Source: Paracidovorax citrulli (lineage in GTDB: Bacteria > Pseudomonadota > Gammaproteobacteria > Burkholderiales > Burkholderiaceae_C). Taken from it: a DNA stretch of 64,000 nt. The DNA lies in assembly GCF_900100305.1 (NCBI RefSeq), contig NZ_FNEY01000015.1, positions 44,892-108,891 on the forward strand, in the 5' to 3' direction. The notes beneath the pieces are model-generated. The model saw only the letters and a program-made list of their open reading frames with translations, had not been told where the DNA came from and ran no database searches. The position numbers were made by a program, and so were the translations under genes. Each line of letters begins with the position of its first letter. The first letter of the stretch is position 1. Below are positions 1 to 8,447 of the stretch, piece by piece.

Positions 1-2
1 TC

Positions 3-119
3 GCTGCCGGCGACATGCGCCGCGGCCAGTCCCTGGTGGTGTGGGCCATCCGCGAAGGCCGGCAGGCCGCGCGGGCGGTGGACGAGTTCCTGATGGGTTA
101 CTCCGACCTGCCGCGCTGA
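3..119 (+). CDS. gltD: Glutamate synthase small subunit, C-terminal end (partial)
   Basis: Only the last 38 residues are in the window; the gene begins upstream. The tail has [18 protein letters not shown] followed by [11 protein letters not shown], the conserved end of the NADPH-dependent glutamate synthase beta subunit. That subunit passes electrons from NADPH through FAD and iron-sulfur clusters to the large subunit for glutamate formation from glutamine and 2-oxoglutarate. It reads to a TGA at 117-119. gltB would be expected further upstream but cannot be seen. Confidence 0.88.
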   Translation, partial: AAGDMRRGQSLVVWAIREGRQAARAVDEFLMGYSDLPR

Positions 120-137
120 CGCGCAGCCCCCCGTGCC

Positions 138-190
138 CGGCCCGCCAGCGGGCCGCCCGGCATGCCGACCGCGCCCCGGGCGCCGTTTTT
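138..190 (+). terminator. Possible terminator region after gltD
   Basis: Two GC-rich hairpins follow the gltD stop. The first has perfect arms CGGCCCGC (138-145) and GCGGGCCG (148-155) around a 2-nt loop. The second, short GCGCC/GGCGC (171-183), is followed by CG and five T at 186-190, giving a weak intrinsic-terminator shape. The stems and T run are visible; termination is inferred. Confidence 0.35.
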
Positions 191-210
191 CATGGTGGGG
201 CATGCGGGTT

Positions 211-231
211 TTGCTATCTTTTTGATAGCAA
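211..231. repeat. GCTAT...ATAGC dispersed palindrome, copy 1
   Basis: Perfect 8-bp arms TTGCTATC and GATAGCAA around TTTTT. Related sequences occur at 2960-2976, around the hisD start codon (11611-11630) and, as half-matches, at about 13036-13050 and 14190-14205, always just upstream of or at gene starts. From memory such AT-rich GCTAT/ATAGC elements are frequent in Comamonadaceae genomes; their function is not known to me. Confidence 0.6.
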
Positions 232-466
232 TTCATGCCGGCATGCCAAGGCGTGCGCGCGGTTTGCCCGTGCATGCGGCGGAGAAGGTTGCGCGCCGTA
301 CCGCAGCCGGTGCGGACGATCGGGGACAATACGGGCTGGTTCCGTGCCGCCACGCATGCCCGCCTGCCGTTCGGCGCAGGCCCTGTGCGCTGTTGCCGGC
401 CTGCCTTTCCCTTCACCCTTTTTCGCTCCATGCCGGCCTGCGGGCCGGCTTTTCGTTGCCATTGCC

Positions 467-1270
467 ATGAAGAAGATCGCCGCCATCGCCCTGGTGTCCC
501 TCGGTGCCCTGCTTGCCGCCTGCGGCAAGAACGACAGCGCCCAGCCGGCCGCCTCCACCCCCGCCACGCCTGCGGCCGCCGTCACGAAGATCGTGATCGG
601 CCTGGACGACAATTTCCCGCCGATGGGCTTCCGCGACGACAAGAACCAGCTCGTGGGCTTCGACATCGACATGGCCCGCGAGGCCGCCAAGCGCATGGGC
701 GTGGAGGTGGAGTTCAAGCCGATCGACTGGAGCGCCAAGGAGGCCGAACTGTCGGGCAGGCGCGTGGACGCGCTCTGGAACGGCCTCACGATCACCGAAG
801 AGCGCAAGCAGAACATCGCCTTCACCGCGCCCTACATGGAGAACCACCAGATCATCGTGGTGGCGGCCAACTCCCCGGTCAAGACCAAGGCGGACCTCGC
901 CGGCAAGATCGTCGGCGCGCAGGAGGGCAGCAGCGCCGTGGACGCGGTGAAGAAGGAAGAGGCCGTCTTCAAGTCGTTCAAGGAATTCAAGACCTTCGGC
1001 GACAACGTGACCGCGCTCATGGACCTCTCCACCGGCCGCCTGGAAGCCGTGGTGGTGGACGAGGTGGTGGGCCGCTACTACGTCGCCAAGAAGCCGCAGG
1101 ACTATGCCGTGCTCGACGAGCATTTCGGTACCGAGGAATACGGCGTGGGCGTGCGCAAGGACGACACCGCGCTGCAGGGCCGCCTCGACAAGGCGCTCGC
1201 CGACATGAAGCAGGACGGCGCCGCGGCCACGATCGCCACGCAGTGGTTTGGCAAGAACATCATCAAATAA
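467..1270 (+). CDS. Amino-acid ABC transporter substrate-binding lipoprotein
   Basis: 267 residues. A hydrophobic leader ends in the lipobox LLAAC (Cys19), so the protein should be lipid-anchored in the periplasm. From about residue 43 the sequence KIVIGLDDNFPPMGF and the later QLVGFDIDMA are typical of family-3 extracellular solute-binding proteins for polar or basic amino acids. The ATG at 467 was chosen because it opens the lipoprotein signal; the upstream reading frame has no signal-peptide character. The permease and ATPase follow at 1462 and 2096, making a three-gene importer. The ligand cannot be told from sequence. Confidence 0.9.
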   Translation: MKKIAAIALVSLGALLAACGKNDSAQPAASTPATPAAAVTKIVIGLDDNFPPMGFRDDKNQLVGFDIDMAREAAKRMGVEVEFKPIDWSAKEAELSGRRVDALWNGLTITEERKQNIAFTAPYMENHQIIVVAANSPVKTKADLAGKIVGAQEGSSAVDAVKKEEAVFKSFKEFKTFGDNVTALMDLSTGRLEAVVVDEVVGRYYVAKKPQDYAVLDEHFGTEEYGVGVRKDDTALQGRLDKALADMKQDGAAATIATQWFGKNIIK

Positions 1271-1280
1271 CGGCGTTCAT

Positions 1281-1430
1281 CCCCCTGAGGCGCTGCGCCT
1301 TCTCCCTTCTCCCGCATCGCTGCGCGATGCGGGAAGGGGGACGCAGCCGGCGCGGCGGGGCGGCCCTTGCGCGGCTGCCGCTGGCATTGGGGCGCGCCAG
1401 TGCCTGTGCCTTTGGTTTTGCCGGCTGCAG
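1281..1430. repeat. GC-rich intergenic repeat element with perfect hairpin
   Basis: The region between the binding protein and permease genes starts with CCCCCTGAGGCGCTGCGCC and contains a perfect hairpin, CCCGCATCGC (1311-1320) TGC GCGATGCGGG (1324-1333), flanked by CCCTT and AAGGG that can lengthen the stem. It runs into GGCGCGGCGGGGCGGCCC. I recall this kind of intergenic block as repetitive in Acidovorax-type genomes, but only one copy is seen here. It could attenuate the operon or stabilise the upstream mRNA (inference). Confidence 0.5.
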
Positions 1431-1461
1431 CTGTTCAGCCATGGATTCTTGTAGCTCTTAG

Positions 1462-2095
1462 ATGGATTACGTTCTTTCACTTCTGGGGCCGCTGGCGCAG
1501 GGAGCGACGGTCACGCTGAAGCTCTTCGCGATCACGCTGGGGCTGGCGGTGCCGCTCGGGCTGGCGCTGGCGCTGGCGCGGGTGTCGCGCTGGGGGCTGC
1601 TGTCGGGGCTGGTCAACGGCTACATCTGGCTGATGCGCGGCACGCCGCTGATGCTGCAGATGCTGTTCATCTATTTCGCGCTGCCGTTCGTGCCGGTGAT
1701 CGGCGTGCGCCTGCCGGATTTCCCCGCGGCGGTGGTGGCGTTCGCGCTGAACTACGCGGCGTATTTCGCGGAGATCTTCCGCGCCGGCATCCAGTCGATC
1801 GACCGCGGCCAGTACGAGGCCGCCAAGGTGCTGGGCATGACCTACGGGCAGACCATGCGGCGCATCGTGCTGCCGCAGATGGTGCGTCGCATCCTGCCGC
1901 CCATGAGCAACGAGACCATCACGCTGGTCAAGGACACTTCGCTCATCTACGTGCTGGCCCTGAACGACCTGCTGCGCGCCGCGCGCGGCATCGTGCAGCG
2001 CGATTTCACGACCACGCCCTTCCTCGTGGCCGCCGCCTTCTATCTCGTGATGACCCTGGTGCTGACCTGGGGCTTCCAGCGCCTGGAGCGACGCT

Positions 2096-2115
<20 letters not shown>
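1462..2115 (+). CDS. Amino-acid ABC transporter permease (HisM/GlnP type)
   Basis: 217 residues with about five membrane segments. The conserved cytoplasmic EAA loop is seen as GQYEAAKVLGMTYGQTMRRI followed by VLPQ, the contact site for the ATPase. The residues before it (NYAAYFAEIFRAGIQSI) are characteristic of the polar-amino-acid permease family. The gene begins 191 bases after the binding protein, across a repeat element, and its end overlaps the ATPase start by 20 bases, so coupled translation is likely. A single permease implies a homodimer or an unlinked partner. Confidence 0.92.
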
Positions 2116-2890
<775 letters not shown>

Positions 2891-2959
2891 GAAGGCCTGC
2901 CGTTGGCGGGAGAATATCGCTCCACTGGCACTCCAGGGCCTGCGGGTTCTTTCTGGTTT

Positions 2960-2976
2960 GCTATTGAAAAGATAGC
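2960..2976. repeat. GCTAT...ATAGC dispersed palindrome, copy 2
   Basis: GCTAT (2960-2964) and ATAGC (2972-2976) flank TGAAAAG. It is the same motif as at 211-231 and lies in the mla upstream region. Confidence 0.5.
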
Positions 2977-2997
2977 CATCTTCCGCCACGCATTCCA

Positions 2998-3023
2998 GCA
3001 AACATGCATGCATGTATGTTTGC
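2998..3023. promoter_or_regulatory. 26-bp near-perfect palindrome upstream of mlaF (possible operator)
   Basis: The left arm GCAAACATGCATG (2998-3010) pairs with the right arm CATGTATGTTTGC (3011-3023) with a single mismatch. There is no loop, so a dimeric DNA-binding protein fits better than an RNA hairpin. CATGTATGTTTG-like palindromes are known as operators of TetR/AcrR-type regulators. It ends 76 bases before the mlaF start, within a plausible promoter position. No regulator gene lies beside it. Confidence 0.5.
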
Positions 3024-3099
3024 GTTACCATCGCTCGCATCGCCAACGGCCGCACCCGCGACAATTACGTTCCCAACCGACATTTCCAACGCCCTCTGC

Positions 3100-3924
3100 A
3101 TGTCCGAAACCCCCCTGGTCGAACTGCGCAACGTCACGTTCTCGTACGGTGAGCGCCCGATCCTGCGCGATGTCTCGCTGCGCATCCCGCGCGGCAAGGT
3201 GACTGCGCTCATGGGCGCCTCCGGCGGGGGCAAGACCACGGTGCTGCGCCTCATCGGCGGGCAGCACCTCGCGCAGCAGGGCGAAGTGCTGGTGAACGGC
3301 CAGGACGTCGCGCGCATGGACACGCAGCAGCTCTACGCCGCGCGCCGTCGCATGGGCATGCTGTTCCAGTTCGGGGCGCTCTTCACCGACATGAGCGTGT
3401 TCGAGAACGTGGCCTTTCCGCTGCGCGAGCACACCGACCTGTCCGAGGCGCTGGTGCGCGACATCGTGCTCATGAAACTGCAGGCCGTGGGCCTGCGGGG
3501 CGCACGCGACCTGATGCCCAGCCAGATCTCGGGCGGCATGGCGCGGCGCGTGGCGCTGGCGCGGGCCATCGCGCTCGATCCGGAGCTGATCCTCTACGAC
3601 GAGCCCTTCGCCGGGCTCGATCCCATCTCGCTCGGCACGGCCGCGCAGCTGATCCGGCAACTCAACGACGCCATGGGCCTGACCACGCTGGTCGTGTCCC
3701 ACGACGTGGAGGAAACCTTCCGCGTGGCGGACCACGTCGTCATCCTCGGGCCGGGCGTGGTCGCCGCGCAGGGCTCGCCCGACGAGGTGCGTGCCAGCAC
3801 CGATCCGCTGGTGCACCAGTTCGTGCATGCGCTGCCCACCGGGCCGGTGCCGTTCCATTACCCCGGCCCTTCGGTGGCCGACGATTTCGGGCCGCTGGCC
3901 GGCCCGGGCGGAGGCGCGCGATGA
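3100..3924 (+). CDS. mlaF: Phospholipid ABC transporter ATPase MlaF
   Basis: 274 residues. Walker A is GASGGGKTT (residues 39-47), the signature ISGGMARRVALARA lies near 143 and Walker B is LILYDEPFAGLD. The GGM signature and EPFAGLD are typical of MlaF rather than of other ABC ATPases. MlaF powers the inner-membrane MlaFEDB complex that moves glycerophospholipids between the outer and inner membranes. The ATG at 3100 starts MSETPLVELRNVTF, matching the family's N-terminus. It overlaps mlaE by ATGA. A near-palindrome lies upstream. Confidence 0.95.
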   Translation: MSETPLVELRNVTFSYGERPILRDVSLRIPRGKVTALMGASGGGKTTVLRLIGGQHLAQQGEVLVNGQDVARMDTQQLYAARRRMGMLFQFGALFTDMSVFENVAFPLREHTDLSEALVRDIVLMKLQAVGLRGARDLMPSQISGGMARRVALARAIALDPELILYDEPFAGLDPISLGTAAQLIRQLNDAMGLTTLVVSHDVEETFRVADHVVILGPGVVAAQGSPDEVRASTDPLVHQFVHALPTGPVPFHYPGPSVADDFGPLAGPGGGAR

Positions 3925-4703
3925 GCTGGTGGAAACCTTCCGATGTCGGCTTCGCCACGCGCAGCCTGCTGGCGGACATGGGCCGCGCGGCGCGGCTGTT
4001 CGTGCGTCTGGCCGGCCTGATCGGCCCGACCCTGCAGCGCTTCGGGCTGGTGCGCGACCAGTTGCACTTCCTGGGCAACTATTCGCTGTCCATCATTTCC
4101 GTGTCGGGCCTGTTCGTGGGCTTCGTGCTGGGCCTGCAGGGCTACTACACGCTGCAGCGCTACGGCTCCGCGCAGGCGCTGGGCCTGCTCGTGGCGCTGT
4201 CGCTGGTGCGCGAGCTCGGCCCCGTCGTCTCCGCGCTGCTGTTCGCGGGCCGCGCTGGCACTTCGCTCACGGCGGAGATCGGCCTGATGCGCGCGGGCGA
4301 GCAGCTCTCGGCCATGGAGATGATGGCCGTGGACCCGGTGCGCCGCATCCTGGCCCCGCGCTTCTGGGCCGGGGTGATCGCGATGCCGCTGCTGGCCGCG
4401 GTGTTCAGCGCGGTGGGCGTGATCGGCGGCTGGATCGTCGGCGTGGTCATGCTCGGCGTGGACGGCGGTGCCTTCTGGGGCCAGATGCAGAGCGGGGTGG
4501 ACGTGTGGGCGGACGTGGGCAACGGCGTGCTCAAGAGCTTCGTCTTCGGCGTCACGGTCACTTTCATCGCCCTGCTGCAGGGCTACATCGCCAAGCCCAC
4601 GCCCGAGGGCGTGTCCCGCGCCACCACCCGCACCGTGGTGATGGCCTCGCTCACGGTGCTGGGGCTGGATTTCCTGCTCACGGCCTGGATGTTCAGCATC
4701 TGA
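3921..4703 (+). CDS. mlaE: Phospholipid ABC transporter permease MlaE
   Basis: 260 residues with five to six hydrophobic segments. The conserved MlaE core is visible: SLVRELGPVVSALLFAGRAG followed by TSLTAEIG and MRAGEQLSAMEMM. It starts inside the mlaF stop (ATGA). As the transmembrane subunit of MlaFEDB it provides the lipid passage beneath the MlaD ring. The length matches E. coli MlaE (260). Confidence 0.95.
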   Translation: MSWWKPSDVGFATRSLLADMGRAARLFVRLAGLIGPTLQRFGLVRDQLHFLGNYSLSIISVSGLFVGFVLGLQGYYTLQRYGSAQALGLLVALSLVRELGPVVSALLFAGRAGTSLTAEIGLMRAGEQLSAMEMMAVDPVRRILAPRFWAGVIAMPLLAAVFSAVGVIGGWIVGVVMLGVDGGAFWGQMQSGVDVWADVGNGVLKSFVFGVTVTFIALLQGYIAKPTPEGVSRATTRTVVMASLTVLGLDFLLTAWMFSI

Positions 4704-4741
4704 CGCGGCAGCGCCCAAGAACCCTTCAGAGAGAAAACACC

Positions 4742-5233
4742 ATGCAGCATTCCAAGAACGACGTCTGGGTCGGCCTCTTCGTCCTCCTCGGCGGTGCGGC
4801 CCTGCTCTTCCTCGCCCTGCAGTCGGCCAACCTGCTGCGCGTGCAGTGGCAGTCCGGCTACCACGTCACCGCGCTCTTCGACAACATCGGCGGGCTCAAG
4901 CCCCAGTCCGCGGTGCGCAGCGCCGGCGTGGTGGTCGGGCGGGTGAATTCCATCACCTTCGACGACAAGACCTTCCAGGCCCAGGTGACGCTGGAGATGG
5001 ACAAGCGCTACGCCTTCCCCAAGGACAGCTCGCTCAAGATCCTCACCAGCGGCCTGCTGGGCGACCAGTACATCGGCATCCAGGCGGGTGCCGACGAAAA
5101 GAACCTCGCCGAGGGCGACCGCATCACGTCAACGCAGTCCGCGGTGGTGCTGGAAAACCTCATCGGCCAGTTCCTCTACGGCAAGGCCGAAGAGGGCGGC
5201 GGCGGGGCCTCCGCGGGCGGCTCCAAGAAATGA
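4742..5233 (+). CDS. mlaD: Phospholipid-binding MCE-domain protein MlaD
   Basis: 163 residues: one N-terminal membrane anchor (about 10-27) and one MCE domain (about 38-115) with YHVTALFDNIGGLKPQSAV and the GDQYIGI strand. MlaD forms a hexameric ring on the periplasmic face that passes lipid between MlaC and MlaE. The C-terminal hydrophobic helix (VVLENLIGQFLY) is kept, and the tail is Gly/Ala-rich. The ATG at 4742 follows an AGAGAGAAAA purine stretch. The stop overlaps mlaA by ATGA-type coupling. Confidence 0.95.
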   Translation: MQHSKNDVWVGLFVLLGGAALLFLALQSANLLRVQWQSGYHVTALFDNIGGLKPQSAVRSAGVVVGRVNSITFDDKTFQAQVTLEMDKRYAFPKDSSLKILTSGLLGDQYIGIQAGADEKNLAEGDRITSTQSAVVLENLIGQFLYGKAEEGGGGASAGGSKK

Positions 5234-6012
5234 CGACAACAATGATGACCACCAATTGCCAAGCTCTCCGGGCCCCGTCCCTGCGCGGCAGCGCCTGCGC
5301 GCTGGCCGTGGCCAGCCTGCTGGCCGGCTGCGCCACCGGGCCCGACGCCAACCCGCGCGATCCGTTCGAGCCCTACAACCGCGGCGTGACCCGGTTCAAC
5401 GACACGGTGGACGACGTGCTGCTGCGGCCCGTCGCCACCGCCTATACCGAGGTCACCCCGCGCCTGGTGCGCACTGGCGTGAGCAACTTCTTCGCCAACC
5501 TCGGGGACCTGTGGTCCTTCGTGAACAATGCGCTGCAACTGCGCGGCGAGGGCGCGCTCAACAGCATCGCGCGCTTCAGCGCGAACACCGTGTTCGGCAT
5601 CGGCGGCGTGTTCGACGTCGCCACCGAGATGGGCATCGACCGCTCGAAGCAGGATTTCGGCCTCACGCTCGGCCGCTGGGGCGTACCCACGGGGCCGTAC
5701 CTCGTGCTGCCGTTCCTGGGCCCGTCCACCGTGCGCGACACGGTGGCCCTGCCGGTGGATGCCAAGGGCAACCTGATCACCTATGTCGATCCCGTGTCCG
5801 ATCGCAACGCCCTCTATGCCCTGCGGGCGGTGGACACGCGAGCCAACCTGCTGCGCGCGAGTTCCGTGCTGAACAGCGCCGCGCTCGACAAATACAGTTT
5901 CACGCGCGACGCCTACCTGCAGGTGCGCAGCCAGGCGGTGCAGAAGGACCGGCGCAACGAGGAGCGCTACGACCAGGATGCCGGCAAGCTGCCCGAAGAG
6001 CCGAAGCCCTGA
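5230..6012 (+). CDS. mlaA: Outer-membrane lipoprotein MlaA (VacJ)
   Basis: 260 residues. The signal ends in lipobox LLAGC (Cys34). The MlaA/VacJ signature DPFEPYNRGVTRFND follows, then NFFANLGDLWSFVNNALQ and the LGRWGVPTGPYLVLPFLGPS block. MlaA sits in the outer membrane with porins and removes phospholipid from the outer leaflet. In E. coli mlaA is unlinked; here it is inside the mla operon between mlaD and mlaC. The ATG at 5230 overlaps the mlaD stop; ATGs at 5242 and 5245 are alternatives. Confidence 0.94.
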   Translation: MTTTMMTTNCQALRAPSLRGSACALAVASLLAGCATGPDANPRDPFEPYNRGVTRFNDTVDDVLLRPVATAYTEVTPRLVRTGVSNFFANLGDLWSFVNNALQLRGEGALNSIARFSANTVFGIGGVFDVATEMGIDRSKQDFGLTLGRWGVPTGPYLVLPFLGPSTVRDTVALPVDAKGNLITYVDPVSDRNALYALRAVDTRANLLRASSVLNSAALDKYSFTRDAYLQVRSQAVQKDRRNEERYDQDAGKLPEEPKP

Positions 6013-6154
6013 GGGCGGCGGCGGAGGCCGGGGCGGCGTTGCAGTTGCTTGCATCCGTGCACCGGGCAGACGCATGGGGGCGTCGCCCCGCGTCCACAAT
6101 GGAACATGACATGGCGCGCCCCGCCGGGGACGCGCCTTCAGAAAGGAAACCGAT

Positions 6155-6811
6155 ATGACGATGAGCCGACGTACCCTGGGCCATGCCGCCCTCCGCACTG
6201 CCGCCGTTCTGTGGCTGGGCATGCCGGTGGCGGCCCTGGCCGCCGACGAAACGCCCGACGAACTGATCAAGCGCCTGTCCACCGACGTGCTGAACACCGT
6301 GCGCAGCGACAAGAGCATCAAGTCGGGCGACATCAACAAGATCACCGCGCTGGTGGACAAGGTCATCCTGCCGCACGTGAACTTCCGCCGCATGACAGCC
6401 GCCGCGGTGGGCCCGGCCTGGCGCCAGGCCACGCCGCAGCAGCAGACGCGCCTGCAGGACGAATTCAAGTCGCTGCTCGTGCGCACCTACTCGGGCGCCC
6501 TCAACCAGGTCAACGACCTGTCGATCCAGGTCAAGCCGCTGCGCGCCGGCGCCGACGACAAGGACGTGCTCGTGCGTTCCGAGATCCTGGGCCGCGGCGA
6601 CCCTATCCAGCTCGACTACCGCCTGGAGAAGACCCCGGGCGACGGCGCGGGCTGGAAGATCTACAACCTGAACGTGATGGGCGTGTGGCTGGTCGAGACC
6701 TACCGCACGCAGTTCGCGCAGGAGATCAACGCCAAGGGCATCGATGGCCTCATCGAATCCCTGGCGGCGCGCAACAAGGCCAACGCCGCCGGCTCCGGCA
6801 AGGCGGGCTGA
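6155..6811 (+). CDS. mlaC: Periplasmic phospholipid shuttle MlaC (Ttg2D)
   Basis: 218 residues with a signal peptide (RRTLGHAALRTAAVLWLG then VAALAA, cleavage near residue 30). The mature part shows the Tol-Tol-Ttg2 fold signatures VILPHVNFRRMTAAAVGP and YRLEKTPGDGAGWKIYNLNV. MlaC carries single phospholipids across the periplasm between MlaA and MlaD. A 142-base gap separates it from mlaA, with AGAAAGGAAA as ribosome binding site just before the ATG. Confidence 0.94.
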   Translation: MTMSRRTLGHAALRTAAVLWLGMPVAALAADETPDELIKRLSTDVLNTVRSDKSIKSGDINKITALVDKVILPHVNFRRMTAAAVGPAWRQATPQQQTRLQDEFKSLLVRTYSGALNQVNDLSIQVKPLRAGADDKDVLVRSEILGRGDPIQLDYRLEKTPGDGAGWKIYNLNVMGVWLVETYRTQFAQEINAKGIDGLIESLAARNKANAAGSGKAG

Positions 6812-6832
6812 CGCATCCATCGGGCGGCCGCC

Positions 6833-7123
6833 ATGCTGGTCCTACCCACCGAGCTGACGCACCGACAGGCCGAGGCCTGCCTTCGCATGCTGCTGCAGGG
6901 GCTCAAGGCGCACCGCGACGAGATCCTCGTCGTGGACGCCGCGCCGCTCGCCTCCTTCGACTCGTCGGCCCTGGCGGTCCTGCTCGAGTGCCGCCGCGCC
7001 GCGCTGCTGGAGAACCGGCGCTTCGAGGTGAAAGACCTGCCCGCGGGCCTGGCCAAGCTGGCCGGGCTGTACGGGGTGGGGGAGTTGCTTGCCGGTCCGG
7101 CGGTGGCCGCGGCGGCGGATTGA
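6833..7123 (+). CDS. mlaB: STAS-domain protein MlaB
   Basis: 96 residues, one STAS domain. VVDAAPLASFDSSALAVLLE is the conserved phosphoryl-site loop, with Asp-Ser-Ser kept. MlaB binds the MlaF ATPase and is needed for stability and activity of the complex. It is the last mla gene, 21 bases after mlaC. The position and length match MlaB of other Gram-negatives. Confidence 0.9.
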   Translation: MLVLPTELTHRQAEACLRMLLQGLKAHRDEILVVDAAPLASFDSSALAVLLECRRAALLENRRFEVKDLPAGLAKLAGLYGVGELLAGPAVAAAAD

Positions 7124-7135
7124 GCCGATCCCGCC

Positions 7136-7417
7136 TCAGCGCGAAGCGTCCGAACGCTCCCGCCACTGGCCCCGGAAGCTCTGCAGCCAGCCCGACAGGC
7201 TGAAGATGTCCTCCGTCACGCTCGCCACGTCGTTCTTGGCCGGGTCGCCCATGCGCGACCGCAGGCGGTTGGCGACAGTGCCTGCGCCATCGCCGTCCCC
7301 CAGGAGCGCCGCCTGCGCATAGGCGGCGTCCGCCTCCGCGTCACGCCCGAGCGCAGCCAGGCTCGTGGCCAGGTGGGCCTGGAGCCGGGGCCATGGGCGA
7401 GGCCGCCGAAGTGGCAT
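7136..7417 (-). pseudogene. Small ORF or gene remnant with TPR-like segment
   Basis: The minus strand reads 93 residues from a possible ATG at 7417. The stretch AHLATSLAALGRDAEADAAY followed by AQAALLGDGDG looks like a tetratricopeptide-type helix pair, and the end is FRGQWRERSDASR. There is no recognisable N-terminal domain, and the upstream part runs into the promoter and start of the following plus-strand ABC gene. I take it as the surviving C-terminus of a larger gene; a genuine small protein is also possible. Confidence 0.35.
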
Positions 7418-7469
7418 GGACGAGGTCGGCAAGCATATCCGCGCCAGACCCGTAAAATGGCCGGCTCCC

Positions 7470-8447
7470 ATGCCCGCAGTCTCCTTCCAGTCCGTCTCCA
7501 AGACCTACGACACGCCTAAAGGGCCCTTCCAGGCGCTCGACGGCGTGAGCCTCGACATCGAGGAGGGCGAGTTCTTCGGCCTGCTCGGGCCCAATGGCGC
7601 GGGCAAGACCACGCTCATCAGCATCCTGGCGGGCCTCTCCCGGGCCTCCGGCGGGCGCGTGCTGGTGCAGGGCAGCGACGTGCTGTCCGACTATGCCGAT
7701 GCGCGCCGCAAGCTCGGCATCGTGCCGCAGGAGCTCGTCTTCGATCCGTTCTTCAACGTGCGCGAGGCGCTGCGCATCCAGTCGGGCTATTTCGGCGTGA
7801 AGAACAACGGCGCCTGGATCGACGAGTTGCTCGAGAGCCTGGGCCTGGCCGACAAGGCGTCCGCCAACATGCGCCAGCTCTCGGGCGGCATGAAGCGCCG
7901 CGTGCTCGTCGCCCAGGCGCTGGTGCACAAGCCACCCATCATCGTGCTGGACGAACCCACGGCCGGGGTCGACGTGGAACTGCGCCAGACCCTCTGGCAC
8001 TTCGTCGCGCGGCTCAACAAGGCGGGCCACACGGTGCTGCTCACCACCCACTACCTGGAAGAGGCCGAAGCGCTCTGCAACCGGATCGCCATGCTCAAGC
8101 GCGGCCGGATGGTGGCGCTCTCGACCACGTCCGAACTGCTGCAGGCCGCCTCCACGAACGTGCTGCGCTTCAAGACCGACGACGCGTTGCCCCCGGCGCT
8201 CGCCGCCGCCGCGCGCGTCACCGGCCGCGTGGTGCAACTGCCCGCGCAGGACGCTGCGGACATCGAGCGCATCCTCTCGGGCCTGCGTGCCGCGGGCATC
8301 GGCGTGCACGACGTCGAGATCCGCAAGGCGGACCTGGAGGACGTGTTCCTCGGCCTCATGGCCGAAGGGCGCTACCCCGATCCCGCGCGCGAGCCCGCTC
8401 CGGCGGACGAGCCCGCGGAAACGCCCGAAGGCGGGGTGCGGCTATGA
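7470..8447 (+). CDS. ABC-2 type exporter ATPase (YadG-like)
   Basis: 325 residues. Walker A GPNGAGKTT (40-48), signature LSGGMKRRVLVAQAL, Walker B IIVLDEPTAGVD. The C-terminal extension carries a domain common in ABC-2 exporters, ending DLEDVFLGLMAEGR. The ATG at 7470 gives MPAVSFQSVSKTY; earlier starts would add a basic low-complexity leader. The gene ends in ATGA with its permease. This pair sits between mlaB and ibaG. The substrate is unknown. Confidence 0.88.
   Translation: MPAVSFQSVSKTYDTPKGPFQALDGVSLDIEEGEFFGLLGPNGAGKTTLISILAGLSRASGGRVLVQGSDVLSDYADARRKLGIVPQELVFDPFFNVREALRIQSGYFGVKNNGAWIDELLESLGLADKASANMRQLSGGMKRRVLVAQALVHKPPIIVLDEPTAGVDVELRQTLWHFVARLNKAGHTVLLTTHYLEEAEALCNRIAMLKRGRMVALSTTSELLQAASTNVLRFKTDDALPPALAAAARVTGRVVQLPAQDAADIERILSGLRAAGIGVHDVEIRKADLEDVFLGLMAEGRYPDPAREPAPADEPAETPEGGVRL

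Larger units (their letters stand above)
120..466. other. Intergenic region between gltD and the amino-acid ABC importer
   Basis: No gene is seen in these 347 bases. They hold the hairpins after gltD and the palindrome TTGCTATC-N5-GATAGCAA at 211-231, one copy of a motif that recurs in this window. The promoter of the ABC importer should lie here, but no convincing -35/-10 pair could be picked out. Confidence 0.5.
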
